Source: Sphingomonas sp. IC081
GTDB taxonomy: Bacteria > Pseudomonadota > Alphaproteobacteria > Sphingomonadales > Sphingomonadaceae
Assembly: GCF_006874585.1 (NCBI RefSeq)
Contig: NZ_CP029761.1
Span: 2,057,001-2,121,000 of the forward strand
DNA: 64,000 bases
Direction of reading: 5' to 3'
Shown here piece by piece: positions 26,842 to 35,465 of this stretch. The notes under the pieces are model-generated. The model worked only from the letters and a program-made list of their open reading frames with translations. It made no database searches and had not been told where the DNA came from. Every line of letters starts with the position of its first letter. The first letter of the stretch is position 1. Made by a program: the position numbers and the translations under genes.

Positions 26842-27243
26842 ATGAAAGCTGCCCGTGCCGGATTTTCTCTTGCAAGCCTGCTTCTGCTGACAGCCACAGG
26901 CTGCTCGGAACTGAAGCCCGCCGCCGATCTCGGTTCCTGCTGGAACGTCAACAGTTCCTCATTTGGCCCCGTGCAAGGCCAGGCGGTGCTCGTCTCCAGC
27001 GTGGATGGTTTCTCCCTCCAGGCGCCGGGATGTGACGATCACACCGGCCGCAACCACTTCGAGCTTTCGCGCGATGCCAACGATGCGCTGACCCAGGTAC
27101 TGGCCGGAAATCCGCGCTTCGTGACCTTCCGCTTCTCGGGCCACATCCTGCCGCGCTCCGGCCATCCGTCCCTCTGGATCGGCAATCTCACCAATGCCGC
27201 CGCCAGCGATACCGGGCCTTCGTGGATGCCCAAGCTTCGATAG
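26842..27243 (+). CDS. Small predicted lipoprotein, hypothetical
   Basis: This 133-residue protein has a lipoprotein signal: hydrophobic SLASLLLLTATG then cysteine 21 and serine at +2, which would favour outer-membrane sorting. The mature part is short, with two more cysteines (GSCWNVN and APGCDDH) that could form a disulfide, and ends GPSWMPKLR. I recognise no domain. GGAAGAGGA lies upstream of ATG 26842. It has its own terminator, so it is probably a single-gene unit. Confidence 0.72.
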   Translation: MKAARAGFSLASLLLLTATGCSELKPAADLGSCWNVNSSSFGPVQGQAVLVSSVDGFSLQAPGCDDHTGRNHFELSRDANDALTQVLAGNPRFVTFRFSGHILPRSGHPSLWIGNLTNAAASDTGPSWMPKLR

Positions 27244-27253
27244 ACACGAAAAA

Positions 27254-27284
27254 GGGGCTCTCCACCCCACGGCGGAGAGCCCCC
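27254..27284 (+). terminator. Terminator after the lipoprotein gene
   Basis: GGGGCTCTCC and GGAGAGCCCC form a 10-bp stem with a loop of about ten bases, followed by CCTTCCCTTTT. Confidence 0.85.
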
Positions 27285-27300
27285 TTCCCTTTTCAGGCCA

Positions 27301-27404
27301 GAGCGTTTTCTAATCAGGTGAAATCACCTGATGACTCGGAAAACGCGGAAAACCAAAATCTTAGAGCAGTTGATCCGATGCAATCGGATCGGGAACTGCT
27401 CTAA
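27301..27404. repeat. Two tandem alphaproteobacterial palindromic elements
   Basis: Two nested palindromes lie end to end. The first (27301-27346) has outer arms GAGCGTTTTC / GAAAACGC and inner arms AATCAGGTG / CACCTGATT-like. The second (27361-27404) has outer arms TTAGAGCAGTT / AACTGCTCTAA and inner arms GATCCGAT / ATCGGATC. Such AGAGC...GCTCT palindromes are familiar intergenic repeats in alphaproteobacterial genomes. They sit between convergent genes. Confidence 0.75.
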
Positions 27405-27412
27405 GGCCGCCG

Positions 27413-29251
27413 TTACCAGCCGGCCTTCTCGCCCTTGTTCTGTTCGTCCAGCCACTTCTTGAGCGGCGCGAAGTAAGCGAGCATCGGCTTCGCGCTCAGC
27501 TTGTCGCTGCCGGTGAAGGCCTTGAGCGCTTCGGGCCAGGGCTTCGACATGCCCATCTTCAGCATGCGGTCGAGGTTCTCGCCCACCTTCTTGTTGCCGT
27601 AGAAGCTGCAACGGTGAAGCGGGCCCTTCCAGCCGGCCTGCTTGCACGCGGCTTCGTAGAACTGGAACTGGAAGATGCGCGCCAGGAAGTAGCGCGTGTA
27701 GGGCGTGTTGCCCGGTACGTGGAACTTGGCGCCGGCGTCGAAGCCGTCATCCGGGCGGGCCGAAGGCGGAACGATGCCCTGATAGTCCGTGCGCATCTTG
27801 GTCCAGGCCTTGTTGTAGTCGGCAGGCTGGATAGACCCGTCGAAGATGCCCCAGCGATAGCGGTCGATCAGCAGGCCGAACGGCAGGAACGCCACCTTGT
27901 CCATCGCCTGACGCAGCAGCAGGCCGATGTCCTTGTCGGCGCTGGGCACCTTGTCCTTGTCGAGCAGGCCGATCTGCACGAGGTACTGCGGCGTGATCGA
28001 CAGCGCGATGAAGTCGCCGATCGCCTCATGGAAACCGTCGTTGGCGCCGTTGAGGTAGAGGTAGGGCTGCTGGTTGTAGGCGCGCTGGTAGTAGTTGTGG
28101 CCCAGCTCATGGTGAATGGTGACGAAGTCTTCCGAATTCACCTTGGTGCACATCTTGATGCGCACATCGTCCTTGTTGTCGACATCCCAGGCCGACGCGT
28201 GGCAGATCACCTCGCGGTCGGCGGGCTTCACGAACATCGAGCGCTTCCAGAACGTCTCCGGCAGCGGCGCGAAGCCAAGCGAGGAGTAGAAGCCCTCGCC
28301 ATATTTCACCATGTCGAGCGGGGTCTTGCCCTTCGCCTTCAGCAGCGCGCCGATGTCATAGCCCAGATCGCCCGCGCCGGCCGGCGCCACCAGCGGGTAG
28401 ATGTTGCCCCACTCCTGCGACCACATGTTGCCCAGCAGGTCGGCGCGGATCGGACCGGTCTTGGGCTGCACGGCATCGCCGTACTTTGCGTTCAGCTTGT
28501 GGCGGACGTAGGTGTGGAGCGCGAGGTAGAGCGGCTTCACTTCTTCCCACAGGCGCTGCGTCTCGGCCGAGAACTGCTCGGGGCTCATGTCGTATCCCGA
28601 ACGCCACATGGCGCCGACGTCGGCATAACCGAGTTCCTTGGCGCCCTCGTTGGCGATGCCGACCATCTTCACATAGTCGTTCTTCATCGGCGCGCCGACG
28701 TTGTTGTGCCAGCTGGTCCACATCTCGGCGAATTCGGCCGGCGTGTGCGCAAGGTTGCCCATCTCCGCCTCGATGTCCGAGCCGTTGATCTCCTTGCCGT
28801 CCAGCGTGCCGCGGCCCTTGCCGTACGTGGAGGCAAGGCGGGTGGAGATGGTGCTCAGTTCGTCCGCCGCGCCGGGCTTGGTCGGCGCCGGCAGGACGAT
28901 GCCCTGACGCAGGATGGAGAGCTTGCGCGCGACATCGGGATCAAGGCCCGGAATGTTCGCAAACTTGGCCGCCTCGACCGCGTAGGCCACCTGCTTCTCG
29001 GTAATCGCCGCGTTCGACTGCGCCGCCAGCGCGTCGGTATCGTCGGTGATGTAGGTGTAATTCACCCAGTTGATGCGGGCATTGTCCACCGAGGCGGGGA
29101 ACAGCTCCTTTTCGGCATCGGCAATGAACTGCGCGGCGCCGGCGGCGGTCACGGGATAGTCTGCCTTGGCTTCCTCGGCAAAAGCTGGAACCGCAAGGCC
29201 GAAGCAAAGCCCGGCGGCCAGCGCTGCACGCGCGGTGGATGCGAATTTCAT
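27413..29251 (-). CDS. M2 family metallopeptidase (ACE-like dipeptidyl carboxypeptidase)
   Basis: The 612-residue zinc peptidase should remove C-terminal dipeptides from peptides in the periplasm. A signal peptide (MKFASTARAALAAGLCFGLAVPAFA) is followed by the catalytic domain with HELGH at about residue 379 and the downstream zinc ligand in GFHEAIGDF. The C terminus YLAYFAPLKKWLDEQNKGE fits the bacterial ACE family. ATG 29251 is chosen because it gives a proper signal peptide with GAGGG upstream; the longer frame from 29359 is not. Length is standard for the bacterial M2 group. Confidence 0.93.
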   Translation of the reverse strand: MKFASTARAALAAGLCFGLAVPAFAEEAKADYPVTAAGAAQFIADAEKELFPASVDNARINWVNYTYITDDTDALAAQSNAAITEKQVAYAVEAAKFANIPGLDPDVARKLSILRQGIVLPAPTKPGAADELSTISTRLASTYGKGRGTLDGKEINGSDIEAEMGNLAHTPAEFAEMWTSWHNNVGAPMKNDYVKMVGIANEGAKELGYADVGAMWRSGYDMSPEQFSAETQRLWEEVKPLYLALHTYVRHKLNAKYGDAVQPKTGPIRADLLGNMWSQEWGNIYPLVAPAGAGDLGYDIGALLKAKGKTPLDMVKYGEGFYSSLGFAPLPETFWKRSMFVKPADREVICHASAWDVDNKDDVRIKMCTKVNSEDFVTIHHELGHNYYQRAYNQQPYLYLNGANDGFHEAIGDFIALSITPQYLVQIGLLDKDKVPSADKDIGLLLRQAMDKVAFLPFGLLIDRYRWGIFDGSIQPADYNKAWTKMRTDYQGIVPPSARPDDGFDAGAKFHVPGNTPYTRYFLARIFQFQFYEAACKQAGWKGPLHRCSFYGNKKVGENLDRMLKMGMSKPWPEALKAFTGSDKLSAKPMLAYFAPLKKWLDEQNKGEKAGW

Positions 29252-29386
29252 GGGGGTGCCCTCTTGGTATATTCTGATGGCGCCGGAGACTAGCCGGGCC
29301 TGCCGACAGATCAACCGTTTCGGGGCGGGCGGTGCCGGATTATTTCGCATCCGGCACACAATTGCACAAGCTTGCGCAATCCCCCC

Positions 29387-30148
29387 TCAATCGAGCAGAA
29401 ACGCCGCCATGGCCCGGCCCATATCCTTGAACGTCACCGAGGACATGTGATTGCCCGGCGTCTCCACATAGTGCCCATCGGGCAGCGCCGCCGCCAGTTC
29501 CGGCGCGGAGCCGTTGTCATGGTCGTCCTTGCCGCAGACGCAGAGCGTGGGCATGGCGATCTGCGCGATGGCGTCCGCCGAGGTATCGTCCACCGACTGA
29601 AGCAGCAGACGCGCCGCAACCCGGTCGATGTTCATGGACTTCATGAAAGCCTGCGCCACGAAGGCCTTGTCACCGCGCTCGATCGTGCCGAAACGGTCGA
29701 TGGCATCCACAAAATGTGCCGAACGCCGCGCCCAGCCGGACAGGCCGGTGAGGCCCATGCCGCCCAGGATCAGCTTGCGCGGCATGAGCCCCGCCAGCAC
29801 GCCGCGCACCGAAGTGCGTGCACCCAGCGAAAAGCCGCCAAGGTCGAAGTCGGAAAGGCCAAGCTGATCGACCGTCGCCTGAAGATCGCGCACCAGCACG
29901 TCGCCCGGGTAGTCCTCGGCATCATGCGGTGCGCCGCTCTGCCCGTGGGCGCGCAAGTCCGGCATGAACACCTCGAACCCGGCATCGGCCAGGATCTTGG
30001 CATTGCCGTACTTGATCCAGTTCACGTCCGCGCTGGAAAACAGCCCGTGCAGCAGCAGCAGCGGCCGCGCGCCGTGATCGCCCATGACATGCACCGCCAG
30101 CCGCGTGCCGGCATAACCTTCGAGATATTCGGTCTTCGCTTCGCTCAC
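29387..30148 (-). CDS. Alpha/beta-hydrolase
   Basis: This 253-residue cytosolic hydrolase has the oxyanion loop region LLLLHGLFSS, the strand DLRAHGQSG, the nucleophile elbow GGFSLGA and the late catalytic residues VCGKDDHD and PGNHMSS. All three members of the triad (Ser, Asp, His) are visible. The substrate is unknown; esterase or lactonase activity are both possible. It is the second gene upstream-to-downstream in a same-strand run with the GFA protein and the DedA protein. Confidence 0.9.
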   Translation of the reverse strand: MSEAKTEYLEGYAGTRLAVHVMGDHGARPLLLLHGLFSSADVNWIKYGNAKILADAGFEVFMPDLRAHGQSGAPHDAEDYPGDVLVRDLQATVDQLGLSDFDLGGFSLGARTSVRGVLAGLMPRKLILGGMGLTGLSGWARRSAHFVDAIDRFGTIERGDKAFVAQAFMKSMNIDRVAARLLLQSVDDTSADAIAQIAMPTLCVCGKDDHDNGSAPELAAALPDGHYVETPGNHMSSVTFKDMGRAMAAFLLD

Positions 30149-30179
30149 TGCACATTCGCCTGCGTTTGGGGAGGATCGA

Positions 30180-30626
30180 TCACTCAGGCGGCTCCATGCC
30201 GGCCGCCTTCCAGCGATCGATCACATTGGGATTCTCCGCGCTCGTGTAGCCGGGCAGATGCCTTACGTCAGCCCATGCCGGAAGCATGGATTCGGTGGCA
30301 TAGTTGTGCTCCGGCCGGAACGGCGTGGGATCGTCGAAACTGCCGACGGTAAGATCGATGGCCTTCGCGCCTTCCAAAAACTCGAACCCCAGCGGCGTGC
30401 CGCAATGCGAACAGAACGGCCGCCGCGCGATGGCGGAGGATTGATACCAGTCCGGCTCGCTGTGCCAGGTCACCTTCTCGCGCGGCGGGTTGATGAAGGC
30501 GATGGAGACACCCCCGGTCGCCTTGCGGCACATCTTGCAGTGGCAAAGGTAGGCCTTTTCCGGCTCCACTTCGGCCGTGAAGCGAACGCGTCCACACTGG
30601 CAGCCGCCAGCCATCGGAACCGTCAT
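30180..30626 (-). CDS. GFA family zinc protein (CENP-V/Mss4-like)
   Basis: The 148-residue protein has the cysteine pattern of the glutathione-dependent formaldehyde-activating enzyme-like family: GGCQCGRVRF, then YLCHCKMCRKATG, then FCSHCGTPLGF. These cysteines bind structural zinc. Some members act on S-hydroxymethyl-glutathione but most are uncharacterised, so I leave the function open. The start may be 30626 or the ATG at 30614 just before the GGCQCG motif. It precedes the alpha/beta hydrolase on the same strand by 31 bases. Confidence 0.88.
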   Translation of the reverse strand: MTVPMAGGCQCGRVRFTAEVEPEKAYLCHCKMCRKATGGVSIAFINPPREKVTWHSEPDWYQSSAIARRPFCSHCGTPLGFEFLEGAKAIDLTVGSFDDPTPFRPEHNYATESMLPAWADVRHLPGYTSAENPNVIDRWKAAGMEPPE

Positions 30627-30695
30627 ATACCCTCTTCCGACTGCAGTTGGCTGGATAGGCTCTGAATGCTCTCCACAAGCAGCCTGGACAAGTAT

Positions 30696-31262
30696 TCAGG
30701 CATCCTTGCCCCGCGTGTGCAGTAAATGAACCGCCAGACCGATCAGCACCGCCGCCCCGACCACCCCGCCGATCAGCGGCGCCAGCGCATGGATACGCCC
30801 GAACAGCGCCTCCACCGCCTGCCCGCAGAAGTAGCCGAGCGAAACGAAGACCAACCCCCACACCGCCGCCGCCAAGGCATTGATGGCAAGGAAGGTTGTC
30901 GTCCGCAGCCGCGTGGTGCCGATGGCTATGGGGCTGACGGTACGCAGGCCGTAGAGAAAGCGGAACGCGAACGTGAAAATCACCGGATGCCGCTCGAACG
31001 CCGCCAGCGCCTTGGCGAATGCAGGCTTGGCCTGTGCCTTGCGCACCAGCCCATGCCCACGAAAGCGCCGCCCGATCAGGAAGAACAGTTGATCCGCCAC
31101 GAACGATCCGGCCGCAGCCGCCAGCACGGCAGGCCAATAGGAAAGCAGCCCATGATGGGCCATCAACCCGCCGATCACGGTAACGGTCTCGCCTTCGAAC
31201 CCCGCGCCGAGAAACAGGCCCGCAAGGCCGTACTGCGCGATCAGATGCTCGACCGACAACAA
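30696..31262 (-). CDS. DedA family membrane protein
   Basis: The 188-residue inner-membrane protein has the DedA/SNARE-associated pattern: an N-terminal acidic hydrophobic region (AGLFLGAGFEGETVTVIGGLMA), the FLIGRRFRGHG loop, and the FRFLYGLRTVSPIAIGTTRL segment with the arginine and proline that define the family. Family members are implicated in lipid carrier recycling and membrane homeostasis. It is likely transcribed with the two downstream genes on the same strand, separated by about 70 bases from the GFA gene. Confidence 0.88.
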   Translation of the reverse strand: MLSVEHLIAQYGLAGLFLGAGFEGETVTVIGGLMAHHGLLSYWPAVLAAAAGSFVADQLFFLIGRRFRGHGLVRKAQAKPAFAKALAAFERHPVIFTFAFRFLYGLRTVSPIAIGTTRLRTTTFLAINALAAAVWGLVFVSLGYFCGQAVEALFGRIHALAPLIGGVVGAAVLIGLAVHLLHTRGKDA

Positions 31263-31338
31263 AAATGGCTCCTTTCAGGACTACCGCGATAGAGCCTCAA
31301 AACGCGCCGAAATCCAATACGTTTCAAGCCGCGCCGCA

Positions 31339-31384
31339 CACGAAAAGGGCCCGCGAAGCCAATGCCTCGCGGACCCTTTCGTGT
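31339..31384 (-). terminator. Terminator downstream of asd
   Basis: On the minus strand CACGAAAGGG...CCGCGAG pairs with CTTCGCGGGCCCTTTTCGTG, a long stem about 30 bases after the asd stop codon. It separates asd from the dedA-like gene. Confidence 0.85.
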
Positions 31385-31410
31385 TCGGTTCGGGCGCAAG
31401 GCCCGCCGCG

Positions 31411-32436
31411 TCAGCCCTTCTTGAGGTGACGACGGCCCAGCAGTTCGGCGATCTGTACCGCGTTCAGGGCAGCGCCCTTGCGCAGGTTGTCCGAAACGCA
31501 CCACAGCGCCAGACCGTTCTCGACGGTCGGGTCTTCGCGCACGCGGCTGACGTAAGTGGCGCTGTCGCCCACGCTTTCGATCGGGGTGACGTAACCACCG
31601 TCCTCGCGCTTGTCGACGAGCATGATGCCCGGCGCTTCACGCAGGATGTTCTGGGCTTCCTCGGCCGAGATCTCGTTCTCGAACTCGATGTTCAGCGACT
31701 CCGAGTGGCCGACGAAGACCGGCACGCGCACGCAGGTCGCCTGAAGCTTGATCTTGGGATCAAGGATCTTCTTGGTCTCGACCACCATCTTCCACTCTTC
31801 CTTGGTCGAACCGTCGTCCAGGAAGCTGTCGATGTGCGGAATCACGTTGAAGGCGATCTGCTTCGTGAACTTGCGCTTCTCGACCTGATCGCCGACAAAG
31901 ATCGCGCGGCTCTGTTCGAACAGCTCGTCCAGGCCCGCCTTGCCCGCGCCGGAAACCGACTGGTAGGTCGAAACGACGACGCGCTTGATCGTAGCCTTGT
32001 CGTGCAGCGGCTTCAGCACCACGACCATCTGCGCGGTCGAGCAGTTGGGGTTGGCGATGATGTTGCGCGCCTTGTAGCCGTCGATGGCGTCCGGGTTCAC
32101 TTCCGGCACGATCAGCGGCACGTCCGGGTCCATGCGGTAGAGCGACGAGTTGTCGATCACCACGCAGCCGGCGGCAGCGGCCTTGGGCGCATAAATCTTC
32201 GTGGGCTCCGAGCCTGCGGCGAAGAGCGCAATATCCCAGCCGGCGAAATCGAAGTGCTCGATGTTCTTTACTTTGAGCATTTTGCCGGTTTCGCCGAATT
32301 CAATCTCGGTCCCGGTCGAACGCGACGAAGCCACCGCTGCGATCTCGTCGCAGGGGAACTCACGCTCGGCAAGGATGTTGAGCATTTCGCGGCCGACATT
32401 TCCGGTCGCGCCGACGACGGCAACCCGGTAACCCAT
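31411..32436 (-). CDS. asd: Aspartate-semialdehyde dehydrogenase
   Basis: This enzyme reduces aspartyl phosphate to aspartate semialdehyde, feeding lysine, diaminopimelate, threonine and methionine synthesis. The 341-residue protein starts MGYRVAVVGATGNVGREM (NADP fold) and has the active-site cysteine in IANPNCSTAQM, the YQSVSGAG loop and the substrate site RVPVFVGHSE. Length fits the family. ATG 32436 has AAGGA eight bases upstream; an in-frame ATG at 32451 is a less likely alternative. Confidence 0.96.
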   Translation of the reverse strand: MGYRVAVVGATGNVGREMLNILAEREFPCDEIAAVASSRSTGTEIEFGETGKMLKVKNIEHFDFAGWDIALFAAGSEPTKIYAPKAAAAGCVVIDNSSLYRMDPDVPLIVPEVNPDAIDGYKARNIIANPNCSTAQMVVVLKPLHDKATIKRVVVSTYQSVSGAGKAGLDELFEQSRAIFVGDQVEKRKFTKQIAFNVIPHIDSFLDDGSTKEEWKMVVETKKILDPKIKLQATCVRVPVFVGHSESLNIEFENEISAEEAQNILREAPGIMLVDKREDGGYVTPIESVGDSATYVSRVREDPTVENGLALWCVSDNLRKGAALNAVQIAELLGRRHLKKG

Positions 32437-32604
32437 TTCAAGATCCTTCATGCAAATCCCGCGCGGCAAGGTCGCGGCGCGGGAAGCGGCCCGTTACAGG
32501 CTGAGCGCAAGCATGGCAAGAGACTGCGCAAACCGCTTGCGCAAAGAGATTGTGTTTCGACCGAAAATTACCGTTTAAACACCCATCATGAAACAGAATA
32601 AGCA

Positions 32605-34020
32605 TTACACTGGCAACACCACCTCGCCTGCACCGCCGGGCGCAGCCGGTGTTAACGCCCCTGCCCGGCGGCGTACGAAGGGCTGGCGTTTCCAATAAGA
32701 AAGCAAGCGCCAGACCCACTCCAGCGGACCACAGACGAAGAAGCGCATCCAGAGGTTCGCGGCGATCAGCATCAGCAAATTGAACAGGCTCGCCGCCACC
32801 ATCAACTGGAACCAGCCGAAGCGTTCCCACAGCCCCAGCCCCCAAGGGGCAAAGACGATCCAGATCATCACCGTACTGGTGGTAATGTAGACGGTGAAGG
32901 CCATGCGCCCCACCGCCTTGAACGGCGCGAGCAGGAACCGCCCCGACCGGGTGAGCAGCAGCAGGTTGAACAGCCCCACATGCCCAAGCGTCACGCAGAG
33001 GCGCGCGAACTCGTCCGTGATCCAGCCGATCTTGGGCTCGAGCGAGAAGCGGAAAATTTCATGTACGCTCCACGCCCGCAGTCCGCAGCCCACCCCATAG
33101 GCACAGATCGCCAGCACCAGATAGAACCGTACAGACCGCCCACCCTGGATCACGCCCCACTTGAACAGGGCCATGCCGACAAACATCGCGCAAACCGCTT
33201 CCAACACCCCGAAGAACGTGCCGTTGCCCGCACCGAATATCTTGTTCCAGGTGCTCCAGTTGAACAGCGCCATGTCCAGCGGCGTACCGTTGAAGGCCTT
33301 GCGCTCTTCCGCGATCTTCTCCTTCCGGTCCTTTGGCAGCGGCCTGGAAAGGTCGAGGGCATCCCGCCTTGTCCGAAACTCCTTGATCGCCGCGCTCTCC
33401 TCCTGGGTGAGCCGGGCGCCTGACTGTACTTTAGCCTCGATCCGGGTGGCCTCCCTCAGCATGTCGACCCGTTCGCCATAGCCCACCAGGCCGCCGCCTC
33501 CAGGCCAGCCAATGGCGCAAACCAGCGCGAACAGCAGCCCCATCGCCAGTAGCGCGCGCGGTGGCAACTTGCGGAACGGGAAAAGGAACAAGGCCGAGAT
33601 GCCGTAAACCAGAAGGATATCCCCGACCCACAGCACCAAAAAGATGTCGATGAGGCCAAACAGCATCAGCCAGAGGTTGCGGCGCAAGAACAAGTCCGCA
33701 ACGGCCACCGGATCGTCCGGCTTCATCGCTTTCGCCGTAAAGACCAGGACCCCCGCCCCGAACAGGAATTCGAACAGGCCGCGCTGCGTCCCGTCCCAGA
33801 AAATGCGAATAGCCGCCCATATCAGCTGATCGGCAGGCTCCCACGAGAGGCGCCGTGGATCCGGCAGCCATGCCGCGAGGTTGGTCCCCATGTAGGGAAT
33901 GTTCATGTAGAAAATGCCAAGGATCGCAATGCCGCGCAGGACATCGAGACTCTCGATCCGCTGTCTCCCCCGCACGGGAGCCAGATCCAAGGGAACATGC
34001 GTGTCCACCATCGCCGCCAT
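32605..34020 (-). CDS. DUF418 domain membrane protein
   Basis: The 471-residue integral membrane protein starts MAAMVDTHVPLDLAPVRGRQ and continues RIESLDVLRGIAILGIFYMN, the characteristic opening of DUF418/acyltransferase-3-like proteins. About ten hydrophobic segments follow. The C terminus holds the DUF418 block (RMAFTVYITTSTVMIWIVFA and GPLEWVWRLLSYWKRQPF). Function is unknown, with some members linked to membrane lipid or sensor roles. I chose ATG 34020 because GAGGG is five bases upstream; longer starts at 34098 or 34110 are possible. Confidence 0.87.
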   Translation of the reverse strand: MAAMVDTHVPLDLAPVRGRQRIESLDVLRGIAILGIFYMNIPYMGTNLAAWLPDPRRLSWEPADQLIWAAIRIFWDGTQRGLFEFLFGAGVLVFTAKAMKPDDPVAVADLFLRRNLWLMLFGLIDIFLVLWVGDILLVYGISALFLFPFRKLPPRALLAMGLLFALVCAIGWPGGGGLVGYGERVDMLREATRIEAKVQSGARLTQEESAAIKEFRTRRDALDLSRPLPKDRKEKIAEERKAFNGTPLDMALFNWSTWNKIFGAGNGTFFGVLEAVCAMFVGMALFKWGVIQGGRSVRFYLVLAICAYGVGCGLRAWSVHEIFRFSLEPKIGWITDEFARLCVTLGHVGLFNLLLLTRSGRFLLAPFKAVGRMAFTVYITTSTVMIWIVFAPWGLGLWERFGWFQLMVAASLFNLLMLIAANLWMRFFVCGPLEWVWRLLSYWKRQPFVRRRAGALTPAAPGGAGEVVLPV

Positions 34021-34118
34021 GGGGGCCCTCACACCGCTGCTGACAGAAGAATGCGCCCTGTTATGGCTTGTCGTCAATTCGTGAGAATCGGGATGCATCG
34101 GGGCCGGCAAACGGCCGA

Positions 34119-35267
34119 CTACGCAGGCTCCACCCGGTTCCGACCGCTGCCCTTGGCCCGGTAGAGCGCCGCGTCGGCTGCCGTCAGCAGTTCGGCCAGC
34201 GTATCCCCATCGCAGCCCAGTTCGGCGATACCGATACTGACCGTCGCCTTGACGTCCTCACCATACTCGCGGCCGATGTCGATCGCGGCAAAGCCGTTGA
34301 CCACTTGCTGGGCAATCGCCGCCGCCTCGGCATCCGATCTGCAAGGCAAAAGGGCTACGAATTCCTCTCCGCCGATGCGGGCGAGGATTGCGGAAGACCC
34401 GACGCTGCGGCGGACAAAACCGGCAAAACGCTTGAGCACCTCATCCCCTATCGCGTGGCCGAAACGGTCATTGATGCTCTTGAAATGGTCAAGATCGAAC
34501 GCCAGCATGAAAGTCCGCCCGTCGGCCCCCATGCTGCCTATGCGGCGCTCAGCCTCCTCGAAAAACCACCGGCGGTTCCCCAGCCCCGTCAGATAGTCGG
34601 TGTGCGAAGCCTGAAGCAACTGATCGTGCGTCTCTTCTCGCACCAGTGCCAGCAATGCCATGGGCAATCCGACAGAATAGAGCACGCCTTCGTACATCGT
34701 CGCGAAGCTCGACAGCGCCAGCAGCCCCGCCCCGCCCTGCGGCTCCAGCACGGGCAGGACAATGGCGCGGAGCAGATAAGTGAAGCAATGCATGGCTGCA
34801 AAGGCCACCGCGATGCGGTGCGAGCGCAAGACGCGCAAACGGCCATTGCGCTGCAATTCCCACGCCGTCAGGCCGCTAACCAACCCGATCGGGAAGGCAC
34901 TGGCGTATGTCCAGATCACCGTTTGCCAGCGCGCGCCGCCGACTGCCCATACCAGCACCTGGAACCCCAGAATGACACCGGCCATGGGGACATGCGAGCG
35001 CCCGGCAAGCCGCGCGGCTGCCTGGAGCACCAGAAGATAACCGCTGAGCATCACGATGTTGGCCAGGCCTGCGCCAATGGCACCAGGGAACAGCGATCGC
35101 CCCAAGGCCAACGCGCAACCGGCTGCGAGCGTCGCGTATCCGCCCGCAAGCATCCCCAGTTCGCGCCTGCGTAGCGGACGCGCGTATCGCTCCCAGAACG
35201 TCATGAGCGAACTGAGCACGAGCGTGCCGATAGCCAGGAAGTACAAAGTGGGGAGATCAAACCGCAT
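34119..35267 (-). CDS. Membrane diguanylate cyclase (GGDEF)
   Basis: The 382-residue protein should synthesise cyclic di-GMP. The first 200 residues form about six transmembrane helices (for example LYFLAIGTLVLSSLMTFW and GVILGFQVLVWAVGG). The C-terminal GGDEF domain begins DYLTGLGNRRWFFEE and carries GGEEF at 299-303, an active variant. No RxxD inhibitory site precedes it. There is no EAL domain. It stands between the divergently placed DUF418 gene region and lon on the same strand, without obvious operon partners. Confidence 0.9.
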   Translation of the reverse strand: MRFDLPTLYFLAIGTLVLSSLMTFWERYARPLRRRELGMLAGGYATLAAGCALALGRSLFPGAIGAGLANIVMLSGYLLVLQAAARLAGRSHVPMAGVILGFQVLVWAVGGARWQTVIWTYASAFPIGLVSGLTAWELQRNGRLRVLRSHRIAVAFAAMHCFTYLLRAIVLPVLEPQGGAGLLALSSFATMYEGVLYSVGLPMALLALVREETHDQLLQASHTDYLTGLGNRRWFFEEAERRIGSMGADGRTFMLAFDLDHFKSINDRFGHAIGDEVLKRFAGFVRRSVGSSAILARIGGEEFVALLPCRSDAEAAAIAQQVVNGFAAIDIGREYGEDVKATVSIGIAELGCDGDTLAELLTAADAALYRAKGSGRNRVEPA

Positions 35268-35410
35268 CGCAGGCACCGAAGGTTTCCGGCCCTTTAACCA
35301 CAATATGGAATTTTCCCAGCCGTTATCGCCGGTAATTCGCCCGAGCCGAAATCTTCAGCGCTGCCGGCGCGCCGTTACGCCGATGGTTCCGTCAGCCGTG
35401 CGACCTGAAG

Positions 35411-35440
35411 AAAAGGGCGCCGGATAGCCCGGCGCCCCTC
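35411..35440 (-). terminator. Terminator after lon
   Basis: On the minus strand GGGCGCCGGGC and CCGGCGCCC pair around a short loop and are followed by TTTTC. It lies about 25 bases after the lon stop codon. Confidence 0.85.
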
Positions 35441-35465
35441 CTATTTTGCGAATTGCAACCGCGCC

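Noticed and set aside
27614..29293. A plus-strand frame of about 559 codons opposite the M2 peptidase
   Set aside because: No domains, biased composition; the peptidase has HELGH and a signal peptide.
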